Of a stretch of DNA of 38,402 bases, positions 1-8,774 are shown one piece after another. A program made the translations under genes and the position numbers. This DNA comes from Verrucomicrobiota bacterium (lineage in GTDB: Bacteria > Verrucomicrobiota > Verrucomicrobiia > JAWXBN01): NCBI GenBank assembly GCA_034440155.1, contig JAWXBN010000032.1, positions 1-38,402 of the forward strand, read 5' to 3'. The notes beneath the pieces were generated by a model, which had not been told where the DNA came from, ran no database searches, and saw only the letters and a program-made list of their open reading frames with translations. The stretch's first letter is position 1. Each line of letters starts with the position of its first letter.

Positions 1-163
1 AGGTAAAGGTGCGCCTGAGTATTGGGCAGCGGTAGTTCGTCCAGGTAATATGTTATTTGAAATCGATGGGGTGACCGAATCTGTCGCCAAAGAATGTTTC
101 CGTCTGGCAGCGGCGAAACTGCCAATCCGCACGCGCTTTTTAACGCGTAATCATCATGCTTAA
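1..163 (+). CDS. rplP: 50S ribosomal protein L16, 3' part (5' end outside the window)
   Basis: The last 53 codons of L16 are read in frame from base 2 to the TAA at 161-163. The peptide starts [15 protein letters not shown] and continues through [12 protein letters not shown], the conserved C-terminal part of L16, which helps position the aminoacyl end of tRNA in the large subunit. About 80 N-terminal residues are missing because the window begins inside the gene. It lies 25 bases upstream of rpmC, the usual order in the S10-spc cluster. Confidence 0.95.
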   Translation, partial: GKGAPEYWAAVVRPGNMLFEIDGVTESVAKECFRLAAAKLPIRTRFLTRNHHA

Positions 164-188
164 TCCTGCATGAAGGGAACCAGACTAT

Positions 189-422
189 ATGGCTAAAATT
201 ACAAATTTTTCTGAATTAACAGTAGATGAGTTGAATGCCCGTAAAACGGAATTCAAAAATGACATCCTCAATATGCGCCTGCAGCAACAAAGCGGGCAGC
301 TTAAAAAGCCAAGCATGCTTCGCGGTTTAAGTCGCGATATTGCGAGAATAGAGACTGTTCTATCTCACAAGACCTTGGGGACGAAAATTAATTATCGTAA
401 ACCGTCAAAAGGTACAAAATAA
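189..422 (+). CDS. rpmC: 50S ribosomal protein L29
   Basis: This is a 77-residue L29, slightly longer than the usual 60-70, with a short basic C-terminal tail. The family shows in the helical hairpin [10 protein letters not shown]...LRLQQ-like segment and the terminal [14 protein letters not shown] motif. L29 sits at the peptide exit tunnel near the signal-recognition-particle docking site. AAGGGA at 173-178 supports the start. Its TAA overlaps the ATG of rpsQ by one base (TAATG at 420-424), so translation of the two is probably coupled. Confidence 0.96.
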   Translation: MAKITNFSELTVDELNARKTEFKNDILNMRLQQQSGQLKKPSMLRGLSRDIARIETVLSHKTLGTKINYRKPSKGTK

Positions 423-697
423 TGAGCACGACGAGTACATTACCTGAAGTGACTAAAGGCATACGCAAAGAACGTGTCGGGGTGGTAGTCTCTGACAAAA
501 TGAGCAAAACGATTGTTGTCAGGGTTGAACGCCGCGTACCACATCCCCAGTTCCGTAAAATTGTGCGTATTAGTAATAAATTTTACGCACACGATGAGAG
601 TGGCCAGGCAAAACCCGGCGACCGTGTATTGATTAGGGAGACTAAACCGCTTAGCCGTCTGAAAAGATGGGAGCTTGTTGAAGTCCTGAAACACTAA
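422..697 (+). CDS. rpsQ: 30S ribosomal protein S17
   Basis: This 91-residue protein carries the S17 OB-fold signature: [18 protein letters not shown] near residues 20-37, then [19 protein letters not shown] and a C-terminal [18 protein letters not shown]17 is a primary 16S rRNA-binding protein of the small subunit body. A non-conserved N-terminal stretch of about 15 residues precedes the core. The start overlaps the rpmC stop by one base, and rplN follows after 25 bases. Confidence 0.97.
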   Translation: MSTTSTLPEVTKGIRKERVGVVVSDKMSKTIVVRVERRVPHPQFRKIVRISNKFYAHDESGQAKPGDRVLIRETKPLSRLKRWELVEVLKH

Positions 698-722
698 CTT
701 TAGACAACAGGAAGATTATTAT

Positions 723-1088
723 ATGTTACAAATTCGCTCCCGCTGTGATGTTGCCGATAATACCGGTGCCCGCATGGCTACAATGATTGGTGTGGTCGGA
801 AAGAAAACACATATTGCCGGAATCGGTGATGTAATTAAGGCAAATGTCAAGGAAGCTTCCTCCGATGGAACAGTAAAAAAGAGTGCTGTTGTCAGTGCTG
901 TAGTTGTCCGCACACGGAATTCAATCCGCCGCAATGACGGTTCATACGTTCGCTTTGACTCGAATGCAATAGTCATCATTGATAAGGATAATAATCCTGT
1001 TGGCACACGCATATTTGGCCCTGTAGCCCGCGAATTGCGTGAAAGAAACTTTATGAAAATCATCTCACTGGCGCCGGAGGTAGTTTAA
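723..1088 (+). CDS. rplN: 50S ribosomal protein L14
   Basis: This is a 121-residue protein of standard L14 length, with the classic N-terminus [19 protein letters not shown] and the C-terminal motif [25 protein letters not shown]14 binds 23S rRNA at the subunit interface and contacts S12 and h14. The stop is separated from the rplX ATG by only one base, which points to coupled translation. Confidence 0.98.
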   Translation: MLQIRSRCDVADNTGARMATMIGVVGKKTHIAGIGDVIKANVKEASSDGTVKKSAVVSAVVVRTRNSIRRNDGSYVRFDSNAIVIIDKDNNPVGTRIFGPVARELRERNFMKIISLAPEVV

Positions 1089-1089
1089 T

Positions 1090-1359
1090 ATGCCTAGTCG
1101 TTTCCATATCAAAAAAGGTGAAATCGTCGTCGTCATTAGTGGTGATGAAAAAGGCAAACGTGGTAAGATTCTTGAAATTCTTGCTAAAAAAGACCGCTTG
1201 ATAGTCGAAGGATTAAACCTCATTAAAAAGCATGTGCGTAAGACTCAAAAGGATCCACAAGGGGGGATTATCACACGTGAAGGTACCATTCACATTTCCA
1301 ATGTAATGTTGGCTGAAAAGTATGATAACAGTAGCGCAAGAAAGGCGAAAGCCGCCTAA
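1090..1359 (+). CDS. rplX: 50S ribosomal protein L24
   Basis: The protein has 89 residues and a KOW motif near the N-terminus ([20 protein letters not shown], about residues 8-27). It then has the L24 signature [12 protein letters not shown] and [18 protein letters not shown]24 is an assembly initiator that binds the 5' end of 23S rRNA. Its start lies one base after the rplN stop. It is on the short side for bacterial L24 (about 75-110), with an Ala/Lys-rich end. Confidence 0.97.
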   Translation: MPSRFHIKKGEIVVVISGDEKGKRGKILEILAKKDRLIVEGLNLIKKHVRKTQKDPQGGIITREGTIHISNVMLAEKYDNSSARKAKAA

Positions 1360-1379
1360 ATTGGAGCATTCGAAAAGAT

Positions 1380-1958
1380 ATGAATAGTGTTACCTATCAA
1401 GATTATGTCAAAGTTGCCCGGGCTGAACTTAAAAAGAAGTTCGGATACAAAAATGACATGCAAATCCCTAAGATCGAAAAAGTGGTTGTGAATATGTGTG
1501 TGGCATCCTCACCAGATGTAAAGCAGGCTCTGGATGATGCAGAGAAGGATCTTGTATTGATTACTGGGCAAAAACCATCCCGCACAAAGTCCAAAACAAG
1601 TATTGCAAATTTTAAACTACGCAAAGGCCAGGAGATTGGCCTGAAGGTAACCCTTCGTAATGTGCGTATGTATGAATTCCTCGATAGATTCATTAAAATG
1701 TCCGTACCTCGTATCCGAGATTTTCGTGGTCTTCCCGCCCGTGCATTTGATGGTCGTGGAAATTATACTGTCGGTGTCAGTGACCATACTATATTTCCTG
1801 AGATCGAACTCGATAAGGTGAAGCGGAATCTCGGTATGGATGTAACATTTGTTACGACGGCAAAAACCAATGATGAGGCTAAAGAGCTTTTGAATTTGAT
1901 TGGTATTCCTTTCTCGGATCGTGTAAAAAAAGATCCAGTTAAAAAGGATGGGGAATAA
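1380..1958 (+). CDS. rplE: 50S ribosomal protein L5
   Basis: A 192-residue L5 with the expected blocks: QIPKIEKVVVNMCV, LITGQKPSRTKSKTSIANFKLRKG, RFIKMSVPRIRDFRGLP, and near the end YTVGVSDHTIFPEI. L5 forms the 5S rRNA complex in the central protuberance. The C-terminus extends about 10 Lys/Asp-rich residues past the usual end. The order rplX-rplE-rpsN is conserved. Confidence 0.98.
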   Translation: MNSVTYQDYVKVARAELKKKFGYKNDMQIPKIEKVVVNMCVASSPDVKQALDDAEKDLVLITGQKPSRTKSKTSIANFKLRKGQEIGLKVTLRNVRMYEFLDRFIKMSVPRIRDFRGLPARAFDGRGNYTVGVSDHTIFPEIELDKVKRNLGMDVTFVTTAKTNDEAKELLNLIGIPFSDRVKKDPVKKDGE

Positions 1959-1981
1959 AGTAATTATAAAAAGGATTTTGT

Positions 1982-2167
1982 ATGGCAAAGACATCGCAAA
2001 TTGAACGTTGGAAAAGGAAACCGAAATTTTCGGCACGGGCATATAACCGTTGTCGTATTACTGGCCGCCGCCGTGCTTACATGCGCAAGTTCGGTCTTAG
2101 CCGTATAACATTCCGCGAAATGGCGCTCCGTGGTGAAATTCCTGGAGTGATTAAAGCCTCTTGGTAA
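1982..2167 (+). CDS. rpsN: 30S ribosomal protein S14, short form lacking the zinc ligands
   Basis: The protein has 61 residues, exactly the length of the short zinc-binding S14 class (rpsN/rpsZ), and ends in the hallmark [11 protein letters not shown]. In that class four cysteines at 24, 27, 40 and 43 bind zinc. Here Cys24 remains, but the other three positions are Thr27, Ser40 and Thr43 (RCRIT and GLSRIT), so zinc binding by this site looks impossible. S14 belongs to the 30S head. It lies between rplE and rpsH with short gaps, as expected. Confidence 0.95.
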   Translation: MAKTSQIERWKRKPKFSARAYNRCRITGRRRAYMRKFGLSRITFREMALRGEIPGVIKASW

Positions 2168-2179
2168 GAAGATAATAAT

Positions 2180-2569
2180 ATGATAACAGATCCAATTTCA
2201 GACATGTTGACATGTATTCGCAATGCGAATGCTGCCCGTAAAATCAAAGTGACTATGCCTCACTCAAAGATGAAAGGCGAAATCGCCCGCATCCTTAAAA
2301 GCGAAGGATATATTCAAGATTTTGAAGTCGCGAGAAAAGAGAAAAAGGCAACACTTTCTATAGAACTCAAGGTTCAAGGTGAGCGCCCCTTAAAGAGTCT
2401 GAAGAAGGTGAGTACCCCAGGACTCCGCTCATACGTCTCTTCATCGGAAATTCCGAGAGTAATCGGTGGACTTGGAATTTGTATCCTTTCAACTTCTAAA
2501 GGAATTATGACAGGCCGTGAGGCTAAGAAACAAAATGTAGGCGGTGAATTAATCGCTTTTGTGTACTAA
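2180..2569 (+). CDS. rpsH: 30S ribosomal protein S8
   Basis: A 129-residue protein of normal S8 length. It begins ITDPISDMLTCIRNANAA and ends with the diagnostic VIGGLGICILSTSKGIMTGREAKK..GGELIAFVY. S8 binds helix 21 of 16S rRNA. In well-studied bacteria it is also the translational repressor of the spc operon through a site near rplE, and no obvious copy of that site was recognised here. It lies 12 bases after rpsN and 12 before rplF. Confidence 0.98.
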   Translation: MITDPISDMLTCIRNANAARKIKVTMPHSKMKGEIARILKSEGYIQDFEVARKEKKATLSIELKVQGERPLKSLKKVSTPGLRSYVSSSEIPRVIGGLGICILSTSKGIMTGREAKKQNVGGELIAFVY

Positions 2570-2581
2570 TAAGAGGTATTT

Positions 2582-3118
2582 ATGTCCCGTATCGGCTCAA
2601 AACTAATTGAAATCCCAAAGAATGTAAAAGTCCAAGTTAACGGAGACCATGTCAATGTTGAAGGACCAAAAGGGAAGCTCGAATATGTGCTACCCCGCCA
2701 AATTTCTGTACTAATCGAAGGAACTACGGTTTCTTTGAAAAGACAGGTTGAAACACGTGTCGTTAAAGCATTACATGGACTCTCACGTAGCTTGATTAAT
2801 AACATGATCGAGGGTGTGAATACCGGATTTAAAAAGGACTTAGAAATTAACGGTGTCGGATTTAAAGCAGTGGTCAAAGGCAATAACTTAGATTTAAATG
2901 TTGGATTTTCCCATCCTGTTCTTTTACCGATTCCTGAAGGAATCAAAGTACAAGTGAATGAAAACACGCAAATCGCCATTGAAGGTTACGATAAACAAGT
3001 GGTAGGACAGTTTGCTGCTGAAATCCGCTCGATTTACCCGCCAGAGCCATACAAAGGCAAGGGAATTAAATATAAAGGTGAAATCATTCGCCGCAAAGCT
3101 GGAAAAACAGTACAGTAA
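2582..3118 (+). CDS. rplF: 50S ribosomal protein L6
   Basis: A 178-residue L6 with its two repeated domains. The first opens MSRIGSKLIEIPKNVKV. The second ends with the family signature PPEPYKGKGIKYKGEIIRRKAGKT. L6 binds the sarcin-ricin region near the factor-binding site of the large subunit. Length and both ends agree with the family. Confidence 0.98.
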   Translation: MSRIGSKLIEIPKNVKVQVNGDHVNVEGPKGKLEYVLPRQISVLIEGTTVSLKRQVETRVVKALHGLSRSLINNMIEGVNTGFKKDLEINGVGFKAVVKGNNLDLNVGFSHPVLLPIPEGIKVQVNENTQIAIEGYDKQVVGQFAAEIRSIYPPEPYKGKGIKYKGEIIRRKAGKTVQ

Positions 3119-3145
3119 TTGATTTATAAATAAGGCTTAAAGACT

Positions 3146-3523
3146 ATGGGTAAACAAAACACACCTAAGAAAACGTGGACAGCACGTGAGCGTATTCATA
3201 CACGTATCCGCCGTAAAGTGACCGGGACTACCGAACGTCCACGGTTAGCTGTGAATTTCTCCAACAAGAATATAGTCGCTCAGATCATTGATGATCATGA
3301 AGGCGTGACGGTTGCTTCTGCTTCAACACTGGAAAAGACTACAAAACAAAAGAATAAATCACAGGCTAATATCCAAATGGCTGAATCAATTGGCCGTTTG
3401 GCTGCTGAAAGAGCCATTGCGAAGAATGTCAAGGCCGTTGTTTTTGACCGCGGCGGATTCAAATATCATGGTAAAGTCAAGGCATTGGCGGACGCTGCCC
3501 GAGCAGCAGGACTTCAATTCTAG
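3146..3523 (+). CDS. rplR: 50S ribosomal protein L18
   Basis: The protein has 125 residues. It has the basic N-terminus, the core [22 protein letters not shown], and the C-terminal [24 protein letters not shown] typical of L18. L18 joins L5 and L25-type proteins on 5S rRNA. It is followed 15 bases later by rpsE in the usual order. Confidence 0.97.
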   Translation: MGKQNTPKKTWTARERIHTRIRRKVTGTTERPRLAVNFSNKNIVAQIIDDHEGVTVASASTLEKTTKQKNKSQANIQMAESIGRLAAERAIAKNVKAVVFDRGGFKYHGKVKALADAARAAGLQF

Positions 3524-3538
3524 AGGATTATCCCTATT

Positions 3539-4108
3539 ATGAGCGAAACTATTGTACAAGATAAGAAACCAAATTCAGGCCGCAGGTCACGTGATAACAA
3601 TTCACGCCGTGATTCCGGAAACCGTCGGAATGAAGATAATCCATTTATTGAGAAGCTCGTCCATGTTAATCGTACAACAAAAGTTGTTAAGGGTGGACGT
3701 ACATTCAGCTTTAGCGCACTAGTCGTAGCCGGTGACGGTAAAGGCAAAGTAGGGCATGGTTTTGGTAAGGCCAAAGAGGTAGGGGATGCCATTAAGAAGG
3801 CTACTGAAGCCGCAAAACGTGCTATGATTGCAATTCCATTAAACAAGGCATCGATACCACATGAAGTTACTAGTGCCTATTGCGGGGGACGTGTTATCCT
3901 CCGTCCAGCTTCACCCGGTACAGGTGTTATAGCGGGTGGTGGGGTGCGTGCCGTCATGGAAGCTGTCGGTATCCGCGATATCCTGACAAAATCTTTGGGA
4001 TCCAGTAATCCTAACAACGTGGTAAAAGCCACAATTAAAGCTCTCCAAGAGTTGCGTTCCGCTCAATCGATTCGCCAGCTCAGGGGAATCAAAAGTCAAT
4101 CAAACTAA
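3539..4108 (+). CDS. rpsE: 30S ribosomal protein S5
   Basis: This is a 189-residue S5. An N-terminal low-complexity stretch of about 33 residues rich in Arg, Asn, Ser and Asp precedes the dsRNA-binding-like domain, which starts at [23 protein letters not shown]. The signature [15 protein letters not shown] and the second domain with [25 protein letters not shown] are intact. S5 contributes to decoding fidelity and mRNA entry. The next gene is rplO: rpmD, which commonly sits here, is absent. Confidence 0.97.
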   Translation: MSETIVQDKKPNSGRRSRDNNSRRDSGNRRNEDNPFIEKLVHVNRTTKVVKGGRTFSFSALVVAGDGKGKVGHGFGKAKEVGDAIKKATEAAKRAMIAIPLNKASIPHEVTSAYCGGRVILRPASPGTGVIAGGGVRAVMEAVGIRDILTKSLGSSNPNNVVKATIKALQELRSAQSIRQLRGIKSQSN

Positions 4109-4130
4109 TTTTTATTAAGGAATAAACCCT

Positions 4131-4601
4131 ATGCGTTTGCATACTATAAAACCTCGTCCTGGTTCAAAACATCGCACAAAGAGACTTGGTTGTGGAGAGT
4201 CCAGTGGTCATGGTAAGACCAGTGGTAAAGGTCATAAAGGTCAAAAAGCCCGCTCTGGTGGAAGTATCCGTTTGGGGTTTGAAGGTGGCCAGATGCCCCT
4301 TATCCGGCGTATACCAAAACGTGGTTTTAATAATGCGGCATTCCGATTGATTTATGCCCCGATCAATGTGAGTTCACTAGAAAAGTTTGATGCAGGTACT
4401 GTTGTGGATCTTGCAGTCATGATATCAAAGGGGTTAGCCGCCGGACAATTTGATGGGATTAAAATCCTTGGTAATGGTGAACTTACTAAAAAGCTCATTG
4501 TCAAAGCACACAAATTTTCGGCGAGTGCCAAGGAAAAAATCGAGAAAGCCGGAGGCAGCATTGAGATTATCAGTGGCCGGGAAATAAAACCTGAGGCTTA
4601 G
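4131..4601 (+). CDS. rplO: 50S ribosomal protein L15
   Basis: A 156-residue L15. The Gly/Lys-rich N-terminal arm (GHGKTSGKGHKGQKARSGG) and FEGGQMPLIRRIPKRGF are diagnostic, and the globular C-terminal domain ends near AGGSIEIISG. L15 is a late assembly protein of the large subunit. It directly follows rpsE with a 22-base gap and precedes secY by 18 bases. Confidence 0.98.
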   Translation: MRLHTIKPRPGSKHRTKRLGCGESSGHGKTSGKGHKGQKARSGGSIRLGFEGGQMPLIRRIPKRGFNNAAFRLIYAPINVSSLEKFDAGTVVDLAVMISKGLAAGQFDGIKILGNGELTKKLIVKAHKFSASAKEKIEKAGGSIEIISGREIKPEA

Positions 4602-4619
4602 TCCCGGATTCTTATAACT

Positions 4620-5990
4620 ATGCTTTCAGCCTTTATTAATTCATTCAAAATTCCTGAGCTACGCCAGAGGATATTTTTTACCTTAGGGGTAATCGCTCTG
4701 GTTCGTTTTGGAGCAGCGATTCCTGCTCCTGGGGTGGATGCTTCTATTTTAGCCCACTATTTTGAACAGGTTAATAACCAGACATCGAGCAGTGTCGTCG
4801 CTTTATTTAATATATTCAGTGGTGGCGCACTTGAGGCCTGTGCGGTATTTTCATTGGGGATAATGCCTTACATTAGTGCATCGATTATTATACAGCTTTT
4901 GACAGCTGTTTATCCGCGCTTAGCAAAAACTGCCAGAGAAGAAGGCGGACGTGCAAAAATAACACAATACACGCGTTATTTAACATTAATTCTTTGTCTT
5001 TTTCAGGGAACATTACTCGCACATGGCTTTGCAAACCCAAAATCAAATCCCTTTTTACCTGGCATTGATGCAACCATACAACAATATGGGCCTCTCGTAG
5101 CTAACCCCGACTTTTTCTTTTATTTCAGCTGTATCATGACACTTACGGCAGGTACGATGTTGCTGATGTGGTTTGGAGAACAAATCACTGATAAGGGAAT
5201 TGGACAGGGTATTTCCGTCATTATTACTATCGGTATTTTGGCACGTTTACCTGCGGCAATTACACAATCCTATCATTTCTTTTCTGATAAATTTAATCCC
5301 GTCATTATTGCTATTCTCTTATTATTTCTGTTTGGAGTGATCGCTGGTATCGTGGCTGTTACTTCTGCAGAGAGGAAAATACCTGTGCAATTTGCAAAAC
5401 GTATGGTGGGAAGAAAGTTGTATGGCGGCCAAACGACTTTTATGCCGCTGAAAGTGAATTATGCAGGGGTGATGCCGATTATCTTTGCACAGGCTATTCT
5501 GATGTTTCCTCAGACATTCCTGATGATTCCGGGACTTCAAAAGCTGCCCGGTTTCCAAGAGTTAATGGGAATGTTAAATCCCGGAACCGTTCTGCATGTC
5601 CTGCTATATGGTATCATGATTTTCTTCTTTTCCTATTTTTGGGTTTCGACACAATTTAACCCCACACAAATCGCGGATGATTTGAAAAAGAATAGCGGAT
5701 ATATTCCCGGAGTTCGTCCAGGTAAACCGACGGCTGACTTCCTTGACTTTACCATGACCAGATTAACTCTTGCTGGCGCAGCCTTTTTGACCATTATTGC
5801 CATTCTTCCTGAGATGGTGAATTATAATCTGAAAGTATCATTTTTAGTGGCTCAATTTTTTGGAGGCACCAGTCTTTTGATTTGTGTCGGTGTTGTATTG
5901 GATACGATGAGACAGGTCGAGACATTCCTGCTTCAACGCCATTATGACGGTTTTTTGAAAAAAGGAAGACTCCGGAGCCGCCAGTCGTAA
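4620..5990 (+). CDS. secY: Protein translocase channel subunit SecY
   Basis: This 456-residue, very hydrophobic protein has the ten-helix layout of SecY. Recognisable parts are the N-terminus (FKIPELRQRIFFTLGVIALVR), the plug-proximal FNIFSGGALE, the PYISASIIIQLL segment of helix 2, and the cytoplasmic loop RKLYGGQTTFMPLKVN. SecY forms the inner-membrane channel with SecE and SecG and works with SecA for export. Its place at the end of the spc operon, before map, is standard. Confidence 0.98.
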   Translation: MLSAFINSFKIPELRQRIFFTLGVIALVRFGAAIPAPGVDASILAHYFEQVNNQTSSSVVALFNIFSGGALEACAVFSLGIMPYISASIIIQLLTAVYPRLAKTAREEGGRAKITQYTRYLTLILCLFQGTLLAHGFANPKSNPFLPGIDATIQQYGPLVANPDFFFYFSCIMTLTAGTMLLMWFGEQITDKGIGQGISVIITIGILARLPAAITQSYHFFSDKFNPVIIAILLLFLFGVIAGIVAVTSAERKIPVQFAKRMVGRKLYGGQTTFMPLKVNYAGVMPIIFAQAILMFPQTFLMIPGLQKLPGFQELMGMLNPGTVLHVLLYGIMIFFFSYFWVSTQFNPTQIADDLKKNSGYIPGVRPGKPTADFLDFTMTRLTLAGAAFLTIIAILPEMVNYNLKVSFLVAQFFGGTSLLICVGVVLDTMRQVETFLLQRHYDGFLKKGRLRSRQS

Positions 5991-6029
5991 GACGTGGATC
6001 CGAGATGTTTTATTAAAAGGTTTTTGATA

Positions 6030-6803
6030 ATGATTCCGATCAAGAATGAGCGAGAAGTTCAATTCATGAAGGACTCATGCAAGACAGCGGCACTGATCCG
6101 AGATCGACTTGCACAGGAAGTGAGGCCTGGAGTGAGTACACGTGAGCTTGACGATCTGGCTCGTGAGTTGATTGCCAAAGCTGGAGGTAAAAGCCCATTT
6201 TACGGTTATGGAACTAGAAAAAAATTTCCAGGTCACATCTGTGTTTCTGTAAATGAAGAGGTCGTACATGGTATCGGTTCGGACAGACGTTTGCAGCTTG
6301 GGGATATTGTGAAGTTGGATGTTGGAATAATCCTCAATGGATGGATAGGTGATACAGCGATAACAGTCCCGGTTGGTATGGTGACATCAGAGGTTAATCA
6401 CCTGATGCATGTGACTTTGCAATCCCTTTATATTGGGATTGACCAAGCGAGGGCGGGTAATCATGTCCACGATATAGGAGCAGCGGTTGATCGTTACGTT
6501 TCGGAAAATAAATGTGCGGTTGTCAGAGAATTTGTTGGACATGGTGTAGGAAAAAGGTTGCATGAGGAGCCTCAAGTTCCAAATTTTGGCAAACCAAAGA
6601 CGGGAGCCCGCCTAAAGCCTGGTATGACATTAGCGATTGAGCCGATGGTTAACCTAGGGACGAGTGAGGTAAAAATCCTCTCGGATGGATGGACAGTAGT
6701 AACGGCAGACAAAAAAGCGTCTGCACATTTTGAACATACGGTTCTGATTACAGACGGCGAACCTGAGATTTTGACATGGACCGAAAGAATGGCATTGAAA
6801 TAG
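6030..6803 (+). CDS. map: Methionine aminopeptidase, type I
   Basis: The enzyme removes the initiator methionine from new proteins. From the ATG at 6030 it is 257 residues, and AAAAGG at 6015-6020 supports that start over the in-frame ATG at 5994, which would add 12 residues. The five metal ligands of the pita-bread fold are visible in order: Asp in KLDVG, Asp in GDTAIT, His in VGHGVG, Glu in AIEPMV and Glu in HFEHTVL. The substrate-binding His lies in EVVHGIG. The gene overlaps infA by 28 bases. Confidence 0.96.
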   Translation: MIPIKNEREVQFMKDSCKTAALIRDRLAQEVRPGVSTRELDDLARELIAKAGGKSPFYGYGTRKKFPGHICVSVNEEVVHGIGSDRRLQLGDIVKLDVGIILNGWIGDTAITVPVGMVTSEVNHLMHVTLQSLYIGIDQARAGNHVHDIGAAVDRYVSENKCAVVREFVGHGVGKRLHEEPQVPNFGKPKTGARLKPGMTLAIEPMVNLGTSEVKILSDGWTVVTADKKASAHFEHTVLITDGEPEILTWTERMALK

Positions 6804-6994
6804 CTGGGCGTGTATTGGATGTAATGAATGAACGCTTGGCGGAAATTGAATTTCCTAATCAACATAAGTTGGTCGGTTTTATCGAACCACCTGATATGGA
6901 AAAGTTTAAAAATAGGCTTGTGCAAGGAGCTCAAGTTATTGTAATATGTTCCTCTTTCGACTTTTCGAAAGGACGAATAATAAAAATCGAATGA
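6776..6994 (+). CDS. infA: Translation initiation factor IF-1, divergent
   Basis: This is a 72-residue protein of exactly IF-1 length. It aligns end to end with the OB fold: [21 protein letters not shown] at the start and [10 protein letters not shown] at the end. Many otherwise near-invariant residues are changed, including the central HIS/GKMR region, which here reads [12 protein letters not shown]-1 binds the A site of the 30S subunit during initiation. The start codon lies inside map (28-base overlap), and the position between map and rpmJ is the typical infA slot. Confidence 0.88.
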   Translation: MDRKNGIEIAGRVLDVMNERLAEIEFPNQHKLVGFIEPPDMEKFKNRLVQGAQVIVICSSFDFSKGRIIKIE

Positions 6995-7010
6995 TAGAAA
7001 AACAGCTATT

Positions 7011-7124
7011 ATGAAAGTAAGACCATCAGTGAAAAGACTTTGTGAACATTGCAAAATTGTTCGGAGAAAGAACGTTGTCCGAGTGATTTGCAAAAACCCA
7101 AGACATAAACAGCGCCAAGGTTAA
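7011..7124 (+). CDS. rpmJ: 50S ribosomal protein L36, zinc-binding form
   Basis: This short gene of 37 codons runs from the ATG at 7011 to TAA at 7122-7124. The protein begins [15 protein letters not shown] and ends [10 protein letters not shown]. The zinc ligands C11, C14, C27 and H32 are all present, so L36 keeps its zinc site while S14 in the same operon does not. L36 stabilises 23S rRNA near the L7/L12 stalk base. It lies 16 bases after infA and 12 before rpsM. Confidence 0.96.
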   Translation: MKVRPSVKRLCEHCKIVRRKNVVRVICKNPRHKQRQG

Positions 7125-7136
7125 TTTGAGGTAAAT

Positions 7137-7532
7137 ATGCCACGTATTTTAGGTATTGATATTCCGAACGAAAAGCGAATTGAAATTTCGCTCACATACA
7201 TTTATGGAATCGGCTTAAGCCGATCCCAAATGATTCTAGAGGAGGCTGGAATTGATTCCAACATCCGCGCCAAAGACCTCAGCGATGAGCAAATTGGTAA
7301 AGTCATCAACGCGATCAAAAAGAATAATTTTATCGTGGAAGGTGATCTACGCCGTGAGCTCCAGCAAAACCTCAAGCGCCTCCAAGCGATCAATTGTTAC
7401 CGTGGTATCCGTCATAAAAGAGGGTTACCGGTACGTGGTCAACGGACTAAATCAAACGCACGTTCCCGGAAGGGACCACGTAAGACAGTTGGTGTCCAAA
7501 GGAATCCGAACGCAAAGGCGGGCAAGGTATAA
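7137..7532 (+). CDS. rpsM: 30S ribosomal protein S13
   Basis: A 131-residue S13. It starts with [26 protein letters not shown] (helix-two-turn-helix) and ends with the C-terminal signature [23 protein letters not shown] followed by a basic tail. S13 sits in the 30S head and contacts P-site tRNA and the L5 bridge. It is followed by rpsK, as in other alpha operons. Confidence 0.98.
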   Translation: MPRILGIDIPNEKRIEISLTYIYGIGLSRSQMILEEAGIDSNIRAKDLSDEQIGKVINAIKKNNFIVEGDLRRELQQNLKRLQAINCYRGIRHKRGLPVRGQRTKSNARSRKGPRKTVGVQRNPNAKAGKV

Positions 7533-7557
7533 TCTTTGAAGAATAATAAGGCAAACT

Positions 7558-8043
7558 ATGGCAGACGAAAAGAAAACTAAAGAAGCAGGCAAACCGACTG
7601 AAAAAGTCGCTTCCATGGAGTTATTAGAAAATTTAAGCCTAGATCCTAATGCTCCGGTAGAAAAACCAAAGATTATCAGGGTCAAAGGTGCTAAGAATAT
7701 CTCCACTGGTGTGGCGCACATCTTGGCTACTTTTAACAATACAATTGTCAGCTTTACAGACGTGTCGGGAAATATCCTTTCATGGAGTAGTGCTGGAAAA
7801 TGTGGATTTAAAGGTTCACGTAAGAGCACGGCTTATGCAGCTCAGGTTGTGGCACAAGAGGCTTCAAAAGGTGCTATGTCCCATGGATTAAAGGAATGTG
7901 AAGTATGGGTGAAAGGGCCGGGATCGGGCCGTGAGTCGGCAATCCGTGCGCTGCAAGCCATTGGTTTGGAAATTACAATTATCCGGGATGTGACCCCTGT
8001 ACCACACAATGGTTGCCGTCCACGCAAGAAACGTCGTGTATAA
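7558..8043 (+). CDS. rpsK: 30S ribosomal protein S11 with an acidic N-terminal extension
   Basis: The core ([21 protein letters not shown] through [17 protein letters not shown]) is a canonical S11 of about 115 residues. The protein is 161 long because about 30 extra, partly acidic residues ([11 protein letters not shown]...[13 protein letters not shown]) precede it, where other bacteria have about 15 basic ones. S11 lies on the 30S platform next to the E-site mRNA. No internal ATG would give the normal length, so the extension is probably real. Confidence 0.96.
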   Translation: MADEKKTKEAGKPTEKVASMELLENLSLDPNAPVEKPKIIRVKGAKNISTGVAHILATFNNTIVSFTDVSGNILSWSSAGKCGFKGSRKSTAYAAQVVAQEASKGAMSHGLKECEVWVKGPGSGRESAIRALQAIGLEITIIRDVTPVPHNGCRPRKKRRV

Positions 8044-8066
8044 TTTTTTGAGGAGATATTAATATT

Positions 8067-8675
8067 ATGGGTCGTCTTTTAGGTGCTAAAACAAGAATCA
8101 GTCGCCGTTATGGTGTTGCGTTATTCGGACCAAGCAAAGCCTTGGAAAGAAAAAATTACCCACCGGGAATTCATGGTCCCAAAGGTAAAAGAAAAGGCTC
8201 AGAATATGGTGCCTTACTTGCAGAAAAACAAAAACTTCGTTATCAATACGGTTTGATGGAAGGACAATTTCGTCGCTTTTTCCAACAGGCTAAAAAAGTT
8301 CGTGGTGTTACAGGTGCTACATTCTTGCAATTATTAGAGCGTCGTATCGATAACGTTACTTTCCGTACAGGATTTGCTACTTCACGGCGTGGGGCAAGAC
8401 AATTGGTGGTTCATGGTCATATCTTAGTTAATAGTGTTAAGGTCACCAGTCCTTCATACATTGTGAAGGCTGGCGATACAATCGAAGTTAAGAATAAGCC
8501 CGGTAGCCGCCAATTAGCTCAAAAGAATATTGACGTAGCTTCATTACAAGTAGCCCCAGAATGGATCTCTGTGGATAAAGAGAAATTTAAAGCAATTGTT
8601 AACCGGATCCCAACACGCGAAGATATTCAAGTTAATGTCAATGAGCAATTAGTTGTAGAGTTTTACTCACGCTAG
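8067..8675 (+). CDS. rpsD: 30S ribosomal protein S4
   Basis: The protein has 202 residues. The N-terminal domain has SRRYGVALFGPSKALER and the conserved GQFRRFFQQAKKVRG. The S4 RNA-binding domain follows at about residues 90-150 (RRIDNVTFRTGFATSRRGARQLVVHGHI). There is no zinc-type Cys cluster in the N-terminal domain. S4 nucleates 30S assembly and, in enterobacteria, represses the alpha operon. A 99-base spacer with a hairpin follows before rpoA. Confidence 0.97.
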   Translation: MGRLLGAKTRISRRYGVALFGPSKALERKNYPPGIHGPKGKRKGSEYGALLAEKQKLRYQYGLMEGQFRRFFQQAKKVRGVTGATFLQLLERRIDNVTFRTGFATSRRGARQLVVHGHILVNSVKVTSPSYIVKAGDTIEVKNKPGSRQLAQKNIDVASLQVAPEWISVDKEKFKAIVNRIPTREDIQVNVNEQLVVEFYSR

Positions 8676-8722
8676 TCATACTGATTTATAGAGGGTTTTT
8701 ATCAAAAAATTATGCTGTAGGT

Positions 8723-8748
8723 CCTGTCTTTTAAAGCCCTGAGACAGG
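8723..8748 (+). promoter_or_regulatory. Hairpin in the rpsD-rpoA spacer
   Basis: CCTGTCT at 8723-8729 pairs perfectly with AGACAGG at 8742-8748 across a 12-base loop. There is no following T-run, so it is not a standard terminator. It sits in the longest gap of the ribosomal operon, just upstream of the rpoA ribosome-binding site (AAAGGAG). It could be an attenuation, processing or feedback element for RNA polymerase alpha levels; the function is inferred. Confidence 0.45.
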
Positions 8749-8774
8749 GTAACCCAGCAAAAGGAGTATAAGAT

